Below are positions 1 through 5,171 of a DNA stretch of 8,983 bases, in pieces. The stretch spans positions 1 through 8,983 of the forward strand of contig JALVEF010000372.1 in the NCBI GenBank assembly GCA_027031185.1. The letters run 5' to 3'. Below the pieces are notes generated by a model. That model ran no database searches and was not told the DNA's origin. It was given only the letters and a program-made list of their open reading frames with translations. Numbering within the stretch: position 1 is the stretch's first letter; every line of letters begins with the position of its first letter. The position numbers were made by a program, and so were the translations under genes. Source of the DNA: Saprospiraceae bacterium. GTDB taxonomy: Bacteria; Bacteroidota; Bacteroidia; Chitinophagales; Saprospiraceae.

Positions 1-72
1 TTCGGCAAGCTCGGTTCGGCGGTGCTCACCGACCACGGTTCGGCAGGCTCAGTTCGACAAGCTCAACAACCG
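1..72. repeat. Cluster of four TTCGRCARGCTC-type short repeats
   Basis: Four units start at about 1, 15, 39 and 53. Three are close to TTCGRCARGCTCRR (TTCGGCAAGCTCGG, TTCGGCAGGCTCAG, TTCGACAAGCTCAA). The second is divergent and contains a small CGGTG/CACCG palindrome at 20-31. Short repeats containing GACAAGCTCA or GACAGGCTCA are scattered between genes in many bacterial genomes, and this cluster fits that pattern. No coding function is supported. The cluster runs into the window edge, so its full extent is unknown. Confidence 0.6.
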
Positions 73-79
73 TAGCGGC

Positions 80-94
80 CCCGCACATACTTGC
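80..94. repeat. Isolated left-arm copy of the CCCGCACATACTTGC element
   Basis: CCCGCACATACTTGC, followed by TTTGC, matches the left arm of the two 103-bp hairpin elements at 4799-4901 and 4944-5046 with one base different (CACATAC here, CACTTAC there). The interior of those elements is absent. The stretch from 100 to 162 shows nothing else I recognise. It is probably a degraded or partial copy of the same repeat family. Confidence 0.5.
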
Positions 95-189
95 TTTGCA
101 GAAAGGAAGCTTGCCCCCGGAATGACGGTCAAGTAAGAGCACGGGCAATGTGAGAAGAGATCTTTCAACGCGCCATCGGCGCATTTCAA

Positions 190-235
190 CGTCCGGCACA
201 TACTTGCAGGTCCCCCTGCAAGTATGTGCCGGACG
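190..235. repeat. Perfect 21-bp inverted repeat (hairpin) with a 4-nt loop
   Basis: The arm at 190-210 is exactly complementary to 215-235, and the loop at 211-214 is TCCC. The arms contain GCACATACTTGC (196-207) and its complement GCAAGTATGTGC (218-229), the same core as in the hairpin elements near 4.8-5.0 kb. TTCAACG-type sequence flanks both sides. It lies 37 bp beyond the stop codon of the minus-strand peptidase gene, so it could also protect or end that transcript. No T-run follows on the minus strand, which makes a dispersed hairpin repeat more likely than a classical intrinsic terminator. Confidence 0.75.
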
Positions 236-242
236 CTTCAAC

Positions 243-256
243 GCGAAGCTTTCAAC
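243..256 (-). repeat. Degenerate 14-mer copy, reverse orientation
   Basis: GCGAAGCTTTCAAC differs by one base from the reverse complement of the degenerate 14-mer GTTGAATGCTTCGC at 4466-4479, and by three from the array consensus at 4506-4575. Further TTTCAACG fragments lie at 163-170 and 184-191. This puts the 14-mer family beside the hairpin family at this locus, as happens again near 4.9 kb. Confidence 0.45.
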
Positions 257-271
257 TATTTATCAGAATTA

Positions 272-3200
272 TCATCGCGCTTTGAGCGTCAGCATGGTGG
301 TGTGCATCTTGCCGTCGCGGAGATAGGCCACTTTGACGCGCTGCCCCGGCCGGAGCTTTTTCAGTAGGGCGGAATAACTGCGCAAGTCGGTGATGGCAGT
401 ATCCGCCATCTCTACCAGAATATCGCCTTTCTGCAAGCCGGCCCTGGCGGCGGGCGAACCGGGAGGTACTTCGCCGAGCCGCACGCCCTTGCCTTCGTAG
501 GTGAAATCGGGGATGGAGCCGGTGGATGCCCGCCGCCCGGTGGCGTGCGGATGATCCGCTTGGGCCTTGGCATTGGGGCCTGTAAAAGCCATATCCTTTT
601 CGCGGTCGCCGAGATAGACGATGACTTCCTTGGCTACCGAAGCTATTTTGACCAGGCCGTCGGCGTCTATCTTGTCCGGTGTGTCGGTGGGCCGGTGGTA
701 ATGCGGTGCGGCACCGGCAAAGAGTTGAACGGCAGGAATTTGCTTTTCGATGAAGGCCACCTGGTCGCTGGCGTCCAGGTCTTTGGTGACGACTTGGGTG
801 GGCACGCCGGTGACGTAGTCGGTGCCCATGAAGATGAAACGCCATTCGCGCGCGGTATTGGCGTTGAGGACGAGCAGTTTGTTTTTGCCCAGGCTGCCTT
901 CGGTATCCAGGTTGACATTGGCAAAGAAGGTAGTGGGACTGTGTGCCACAAAGTGGCGCGAACCGACCAGGCCGGCTTCTTCGCCGGTAAATGCGGCAAA
1001 GATGATCGTGCGCTTGGGATGCAGGCTTTTGCCCAGAACGCGGGCCAATTCCAGCAGGATGGCTACACCACTGGCATTGTCATCGGCACCATAATGGATT
1101 TTGCCCTCATCGCCGCGATGGGCATCGGGCCAGCCGGTGCCCAGGTGGTCGTAATGCGCAGACAAGACGACGGGATGCCGGCTCAGCGCGCTATCTGTGC
1201 CGGGGATGCAAGCCAGTACGTTGGTCAATTGGAGACGCTTGCGGCCCAGGACGTCGGCCGTCCAAGATTGGAAATAGGTGTTTTTGTCGCCATAGGGCTT
1301 GAGTCCGGCCTTGCGGAAGGCGTCCGCGATGTAGTGCGCCGCTTCGTCCAGTTCGGGTGTGCCGAGGCCGCGGCCTTTGAGTTTTTCGGAGGCCAGGAAG
1401 CGGATGTGGGCCATCATCGCTTCTTTGGAAAAAGGCCCTTCGAGTGTGGCCAGTGGCGAGCGCTTTTGCGGGCGGTAGGGAGCCGGATGTTCCACCAGGC
1501 GTTTGATGAGCGGGGAATGCAAGACGGGCCATTGGCCCTTGGCCGTGTTGGAGGGTTCGGTTCCTTCAAAAGCCAGATAGCCGTACTTGCCGTAATGCGG
1601 CAGTTTGCGCACCAGACCGGGGACGGCAGCGCCGTCGCGGATGGTGAAATAGAGAAGCACGAGGCTGTCGGCGGCGGGATGCGGCAGTACCATAATTTGA
1701 TGGTGCCCGGCCGGTACGGTCTTAGCGGGGAAGGCAACCGAGTCGGCGCTAAACCGGACAGAGAAGGCCTCTGTCGCCACCCGTCGCGCCAACGGCGCGA
1801 ATCTATTATTTTCACCCAATACCCAAACGGCCGGAGCCGGCGGCAGCCGGTCAAAGTCTGCATCGGTATGTACTTCAAAGCGGTCGGGGTGTGCTTTGGT
1901 CCACTGTTTGACAAAGTCGCGGTACGGTCCACCCAACTTGCCAGACTGGGGCAAGATGATAATAGTCTTGCCGGCACCATAGGCCTTGGTCAGGGCGGGA
2001 GGCACTTCATGTGGGTCCAGGCGACGAAACAGGTCAAATTGGGGATCAATGAGCACTTGTTGGGGTTCGGTGGCGAAGGTCAGGACATAACGCTGCCGCT
2101 TGCGCGTCATCGGTTTGGTGTATTCGTAGGTGCCGCGGGCGGTAACGACGTGAATGGGCACATCCAGGGTAAAGGCCGGGTCTTCTTGTCTTTGGGTCAG
2201 GGTCACGGTCAATTGGTAGCCTCCCTCGGGCAGTTTTTCGGAATTGACTTGGTCCAGTACCAGCAAGGGGGCACCGGTGCGCGTCGTCCATTGGTCAAAG
2301 AAGTCTTTCAGATCCGCGTGGGTAACCGCTTCGAAGGCTTCGCGAAAGTCAATAAAGCCGGCGCGCTGGAAGCGGAGATGCTTATAGACGAGCCGCAGGG
2401 CTTCGAGGAAGGCCTCGTCACCAAACTTGCGGCGCAGCATGTGCCACATCATCAGGGACTTGCCATACCCGATAGCCTCACTGGGGCCGTCATACCGGGA
2501 ACGAAAGGCAGTGAGGGGAAAGTCATTGTCCGGATGGACCAGATCGGTAAACTTTTGCAGTGTGGAGCGGCGATATTCCGCCCCTTTGCCGCGCTGTTCT
2601 TTGAGCAGGTGGTCGGCCATATAGGCGGTGAGTCCTTCGCACCAATTGCCGGTGGAGAAGTCCACGTACACGCTGTTGCCCCACCAGTTGTGGAGCAGCT
2701 CGTGCGGATAGGAGGAGTACAGGATAAAGGGGAAGCGAATGATTTTCTCACCGAGGAGGGTAAAGGACGGCATGCCATAGCCGGTTTCCCAGAAATTCTC
2801 GACGAGGGCAAATTTTTCATAAGGGTACGGGCCCAGCATGGATCGATACATTTGGAGATAGCGGGCGGTGGCTTCCAGATACTTGTCGGCGAGTCCTTCG
2901 TCAGGCGTGCGCAGGAATGCCATGGCGCGCACCTGTCCGGCATCGCGGCTGTACTCGTAAAAGCGGGCGGCTATCAAGAATACCTCTTCCTGGGGATGCA
3001 CACATTGCCACGAATCCACGTGGTGGTCGTCCTGTGCCGCTTCAAAGACACGCTTGCCCTGAGAGACGGACTTCCAGTCCCGGGGCAGGCGGACTGTCAA
3101 ATCGAAAGTGACCGTAGTATCTCCGATGGCCGGTATCCAATAAGTAGAACCAGCCAGATAGACACCTTTGTCACTGATGATGCCGGGGCTTTCGGCAAAG

Positions 3201-3613
3201 CCGCGCTGGTAATTTTCTTTTGATTGATTGAGATTGCCGGCAATGGTGCCGGCGTAGGATATGACCAAGCGCCGGGCCACCGGATAGCGGTCTTGCCAGG
3301 CGATGCGCCACCGGGTGACACGGAGCGCCCCACTCCCCTGCCCTGCATCGTCACGGTCCATGCCGATATCAGTGGCGGGGATGGATTGTTGGACGGGCGT
3401 GAGCGACAGACCGCGGGAGACGGGACGCGGGACGAGGGCTTCGTTGAGCAGGAAGCTGACTTCCTGGCCGCGGGGCAGTTCAATGGTGTCGGTAACCCGG
3501 ATTTGGCCGGTGGCCGGTTCGATGGTAACACCCAGCCGGTGGTGTATTTGGGCGGAAAGCGCAGAAAAGAGTGTGCAGACAAGTACCGGGATGAGAAAGC
3601 TTCTGTTTTTCAT
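272..3613 (-). CDS. Secreted M1-type/M28 fusion metallopeptidase with C-terminal PDZ domain
   Basis: Predicted extracytoplasmic zinc peptidase of 1113 aa. The ATG at 3613 is preferred over one four codons upstream (3625) because it gives a clean signal peptide, MKNRSF plus a hydrophobic core, with likely cleavage after SALSA (residue 21). Residues ~22-450 are an M1-like gluzincin with HELLH at 304-308, third zinc ligand E326 in NWCEG, and the conserved Tyr at about 383 in GYGKS. Residues ~450-720 are a beta-rich then alpha/beta linker I do not recognise. Residues ~725-1003 are an M28 aminopeptidase with putative ligands H820 (SAHYDH), D844 (GADDNASG), E879 with catalytic E878 (TGEEAG), D903 and H973 (YHRPTDT). 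Residues ~1036-1113 are a PDZ domain. M1 and M28 enzymes mostly remove N-terminal residues, so peptide degradation outside the inner membrane is inferred. No T9SS C-terminal sorting domain is seen. The gene is divergent from the peroxiredoxin gene. Confidence 0.92.
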   Translation of the reverse strand: MKNRSFLIPVLVCTLFSALSAQIHHRLGVTIEPATGQIRVTDTIELPRGQEVSFLLNEALVPRPVSRGLSLTPVQQSIPATDIGMDRDDAGQGSGALRVTRWRIAWQDRYPVARRLVISYAGTIAGNLNQSKENYQRGFAESPGIISDKGVYLAGSTYWIPAIGDTTVTFDLTVRLPRDWKSVSQGKRVFEAAQDDHHVDSWQCVHPQEEVFLIAARFYEYSRDAGQVRAMAFLRTPDEGLADKYLEATARYLQMYRSMLGPYPYEKFALVENFWETGYGMPSFTLLGEKIIRFPFILYSSYPHELLHNWWGNSVYVDFSTGNWCEGLTAYMADHLLKEQRGKGAEYRRSTLQKFTDLVHPDNDFPLTAFRSRYDGPSEAIGYGKSLMMWHMLRRKFGDEAFLEALRLVYKHLRFQRAGFIDFREAFEAVTHADLKDFFDQWTTRTGAPLLVLDQVNSEKLPEGGYQLTVTLTQRQEDPAFTLDVPIHVVTARGTYEYTKPMTRKRQRYVLTFATEPQQVLIDPQFDLFRRLDPHEVPPALTKAYGAGKTIIILPQSGKLGGPYRDFVKQWTKAHPDRFEVHTDADFDRLPPAPAVWVLGENNRFAPLARRVATEAFSVRFSADSVAFPAKTVPAGHHQIMVLPHPAADSLVLLYFTIRDGAAVPGLVRKLPHYGKYGYLAFEGTEPSNTAKGQWPVLHSPLIKRLVEHPAPYRPQKRSPLATLEGPFSKEAMMAHIRFLASEKLKGRGLGTPELDEAAHYIADAFRKAGLKPYGDKNTYFQSWTADVLGRKRLQLTNVLACIPGTDSALSRHPVVLSAHYDHLGTGWPDAHRGDEGKIHYGADDNASGVAILLELARVLGKSLHPKRTIIFAAFTGEEAGLVGSRHFVAHSPTTFFANVNLDTEGSLGKNKLLVLNANTAREWRFIFMGTDYVTGVPTQVVTKDLDASDQVAFIEKQIPAVQLFAGAAPHYHRPTDTPDKIDADGLVKIASVAKEVIVYLGDREKDMAFTGPNAKAQADHPHATGRRASTGSIPDFTYEGKGVRLGEVPPGSPAARAGLQKGDILVEMADTAITDLRSYSALLKKLRPGQRVKVAYLRDGKMHTTMLTLKAR

Positions 3614-3681
3614 GGAGCGAGGCATTAGGGCCGTGGGTGAATGGCCGGGTGGCGAAGTTAAGCGGATAACGGTTGATAATG

Positions 3682-3689
3682 CAAAAATA
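3682..3689 (-). promoter_or_regulatory. Candidate Bacteroidota -7 element for the peptidase gene
   Basis: Read on the minus strand this is TATTTTTG, an exact match to the Bacteroidota TAnnTTTG -7 consensus. It would give a 5' leader of roughly 60-70 nt before the start codon at 3613. A -33 TTTG at the expected spacing is not clear; the nearest candidate is TTCG 22 nt upstream. The rest of the divergent intergenic region (3614-3824) is AT-rich on the peroxiredoxin side. There TTTCTTTG (3780-3787) is a one-mismatch -7 candidate for the plus strand, without a supporting -33 box. Confidence 0.4.
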
Positions 3690-3824
3690 GTGTTTTACGG
3701 GTCAGAGGATGCGAACTGCCGGGAAAATATACAGAGGCGAATACTATCTAACACCTACCAATAAGTCAAAGATTTTTTGTTTCTTTGCTTTTTGATTTTG
3801 TTCACAACCAAAAGACAAATAAAG

Positions 3825-4460
3825 ATGGGAGTATTAGTAGGCCAAAAAGCGCCGCTGTTTAAGGCGGCGGCCGTAATCAACGGCGGCGAGATCGTTTCGG
3901 ATTTCAGTCTGGGACAGTACATCGGAAAGAAGTACATTGTGCTGTTCTTTTATCCGATGGATTTCACCTTTGTGTGCCCGACGGAGTTGTTTGCGTTTCA
4001 GAAGCATTTGGCAGATTTCGAGGCGCGCGACGCGGTAGTGATCGCCTGTTCGACGGATACGGAGCAGTCGCACTGGGGCTGGCTTCAGATGCCGAAGGAG
4101 CAAGGAGGTATCAAGGGAATCACCTACCCGATCGTAGCAGACACGGCCAAGACCATAGCCGCCAATTATGACGTGTTGGCCGGTGATTGGGACATTGATG
4201 AGGACACCGGCTTGATGACGTCCGAAGGGCCGATGGTGGCCTATCGCGGCACTTTCATCATCGACAAGTCAGGTGTGGTACGGCATCAAATTGTCAATGA
4301 CTTGCCGATCGGCCGCAGCGTCGAGGATACGCTCCGCACGTTGGATGCGATCCGCTTCAATGACGAGCACGGCGAGGTGTGTCCGGCTGATTGGCACCAG
4401 GGCGAAGAGGCGTTGAAGCCGACGCACGAGGGTGTCGCAGAGTACCTGGCAAAACACTGA
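3825..4460 (+). CDS. Typical 2-Cys peroxiredoxin (AhpC/Prx1 subfamily)
   Basis: Thiol peroxidase of 211 aa, predicted cytoplasmic, reducing H2O2, organic peroxides and probably peroxynitrite. The peroxidatic Cys is C51 in FTFVCPTE, preceded by the YPMDFTF segment of the AhpC/Prx1 family. The resolving Cys is C186 in HGEVCPADW, which makes it a 2-Cys enzyme forming intersubunit disulfides. AYRGTFIID and the active-site Arg in this region are conserved. The C-terminus ends AEYLAKH without a YF motif, suggesting the robust, hyperoxidation-resistant type. ATG 3825 is chosen because the N-terminus then matches the family and an A-rich leader precedes it; the upstream in-frame TTG at 3777 would add an unlikely hydrophobic stretch. 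No reductase gene (ahpF or thioredoxin) is adjacent, so the electron donor cannot be read from context. The gene is monocistronic, ending at the terminator at 4611-4651. Confidence 0.95.
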   Translation: MGVLVGQKAPLFKAAAVINGGEIVSDFSLGQYIGKKYIVLFFYPMDFTFVCPTELFAFQKHLADFEARDAVVIACSTDTEQSHWGWLQMPKEQGGIKGITYPIVADTAKTIAANYDVLAGDWDIDEDTGLMTSEGPMVAYRGTFIIDKSGVVRHQIVNDLPIGRSVEDTLRTLDAIRFNDEHGEVCPADWHQGEEALKPTHEGVAEYLAKH

Positions 4461-4465
4461 TATGT

Positions 4466-4584
4466 GTTGAATGCTTCGCGTTGAATTGCGCTCCTGTCGG
4501 AGCGCGTTGAATACTTCGTGTTGAATACTTCGTGTTGAATACTTCGTGTTGAATACTTCGTGTTGAATACTTCGTGTTGAATAT
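4466..4584 (+). repeat. Tandem array of a 14-bp unit, GTTGAATACTTCGT
   Basis: Five identical copies run head to tail from 4506 to 4575, followed by a partial unit to 4584. A degenerate unit GTTGAATGCTTCGC (4466-4479) and a partial one (4480-4489) lie upstream, separated by a GC-rich spacer. The unit contains TGA and 14 is not a multiple of three, so all plus-strand frames close and the array is non-coding. It sits between the peroxiredoxin stop codon and its terminator, so it should be transcribed in that 3' UTR. A further copy lies at 4904-4917 and a diverged reverse copy at 243-256. Confidence 0.9.
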
Positions 4585-4610
4585 TGGACCGTGGAATTTT
4601 ACTGACTGCT

Positions 4611-4651
4611 GAACGAAGGGACGCAACATTGCGTCTCTTCGTTCATTTTTT
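4611..4651 (+). terminator. Intrinsic terminator of the peroxiredoxin gene
   Basis: The arm at 4611-4626 (GAACGAAGGGACGCAA) pairs along its full 16 bp with 4629-4644 (TTGCGTCTCTTCGTTC), with one G-U wobble. It is followed by A and then six T (4646-4651). This is a textbook rho-independent terminator on the plus strand, about 150 nt after the peroxiredoxin stop codon. Confidence 0.88.
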
Positions 4652-4682
4652 GCCACCAGTTCCTGACTTTGCTTTGTTTTCT

Positions 4683-4733
4683 GTCGGCTTTAGCCGACGG
4701 TTAAAAGGCTCACTGGAAAAAGGACTTTAGTCC
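4683..4733. repeat. Two small hairpins sharing a CTTTAG centre
   Basis: GTCGGCTTTAGCCGAC (4683-4698) and GGACTTTAGTCC (4722-4733) are perfect inverted repeats with 7- and 5-bp arms, each centred on CTTTAG, 23 bp apart. Neither is followed by a proper T-run on the plus strand; the second is followed by CCCATTTTC. They could be small dispersed hairpin repeats or weak backup terminators behind 4611-4651. The stretch 4734-4796 shows nothing I recognise. Confidence 0.4.
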
Positions 4734-4796
4734 CCATTTTCTTGCCGGATAAGAGGTGAAAACTTGGATTTGTATCAGTTGAGGAATCGAAGAATC

Positions 4797-4903
4797 GTCC
4801 CGCACTTACTTGCTTTGCTTGATTTTGGCTTTGGTCCTTCCGCTTAGGCTTTTTGTATGTTGAAGGCCATTTACTCCGCACTAAGGGCAAGTATGTGCGG
4901 GAC
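4797..4903. repeat. 103-bp hairpin element, copy A
   Basis: The element proper is 4799-4901. Its ends are inverted repeats: GTCCCGCACTTACTTGC (4797-4813) against GCAAGTATGTGCGGGAC (4887-4903), 17 bp with one T-T mismatch. The 73-nt interior has no open frame worth noting. It matches copy B (4944-5046) at 101 of 103 positions by my count. The right end abuts a 14-mer unit (GTTGAATACTTCGT at 4904). It is probably a small non-autonomous repeat; no transposase lies in the window. Confidence 0.8.
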
Positions 4904-4924
4904 GTTGAATACTTCGTGTTGAAT
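4904..4924 (+). repeat. Single further copy of the 14-mer unit
   Basis: GTTGAATACTTCGT (4904-4917), identical to the array unit at 4506-4575, is followed by the partial unit GTTGAAT. It lies directly between copies A and B of the hairpin element, showing that the two repeat families are physically associated. Another partial unit, GCGTTGAAG, lies at 4932-4940 just before copy B. Confidence 0.75.
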
Positions 4925-4943
4925 CGCTGTCGCGTTGAAGTGC

Positions 4944-5046
4944 CCCGCACTTACTTGCTTTGCTGGATTTTGGCTTTGGTCCTTCCGCTTATGCTTTTTG
5001 TATGTTGAAGGCCATTTACTCCGCACTAAGGGCAAGTATGTGCGGG
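4944..5046. repeat. 103-bp hairpin element, copy B
   Basis: Direct-orientation copy of 4799-4901. I see two substitutions: T to G in the TTTGCTTGA/TTTGCTGGA segment, and G to T in CTTAGGC/CTTATGC. The ends CCCGCACTTACTTGC and GCAAGTATGTGCGGG form the same one-mismatch stem, here 15 bp. The near-identity implies recent duplication or gene-conversion-like homogenisation. Confidence 0.8.
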
Positions 5047-5048
5047 AT

Positions 5049-5126
5049 CGCTACACCGTTAAACCGCTATACCATTAAACCGCTACACCGTTAAACCGCT
5101 ATACCGCTATACCGCTACACCGTTAC
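5049..5126 (+). repeat. Array of 8-bp units (CCGCTAYA / CCGTTAAA)
   Basis: About ten octamers run in register with no spacers. In order they are CGCTACA (first base lost), CCGTTAAA, CCGCTATA, CCATTAAA, CCGCTACA, CCGTTAAA, CCGCTATA, CCGCTATA, CCGCTACA and CCGTTAC. The first six alternate CCGCTAYA with CCGTTAAA or CCATTAAA, giving a 16-bp higher-order period. The array begins two bases after copy B and ends about 45 bp before the glycosyltransferase ATG, so it sits where that operon's promoter or leader should be. Related octamers reappear in the opposite orientation at 8744-8751 and 8915-8922. Confidence 0.85.
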
Positions 5127-5171
5127 TTATTTTACGTCCGAAGTCGGAAAAATTGTGGACCTTTGCGGCGT

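Noticed and set aside
26..241. Small 71-codon minus-strand frame at the left edge
   Set aside because: It runs through the perfect hairpin and other repeats and has no recognisable protein features.
545..3223. An 892-codon open frame on the plus strand, opposite the peptidase gene
   Set aside because: It is antisense to a gene with clear M1, M28 and PDZ motifs. Its translation has no recognisable domain, and long antisense frames arise readily from codon bias in GC-rich genes.
3614..3824. Peroxide-responsive operator (OxyR or PerR box) in the divergent promoter region
   Set aside because: I looked for a dyad in front of the peroxiredoxin gene and saw no convincing palindrome, so no regulator can be assigned.
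4357..4656. Minus-strand open frame across the 14-mer array
   Set aside because: The reverse complement of the 14-mer lacks stop codons, so the tandem array keeps frames open artificially. The frame overlaps the peroxiredoxin gene and its terminator and encodes a repetitive peptide.
4690..4950. Small minus-strand frame over hairpin copy A
   Set aside because: It consists mostly of repeat DNA, the near-identical copy B is not kept open as a comparable gene, and no domain is recognisable.
4466..5126. CRISPR array
   Set aside because: The repeats are 14 or 8 bp and directly contiguous with no unique spacers, the two 103-bp copies are too long, and no cas gene is present.
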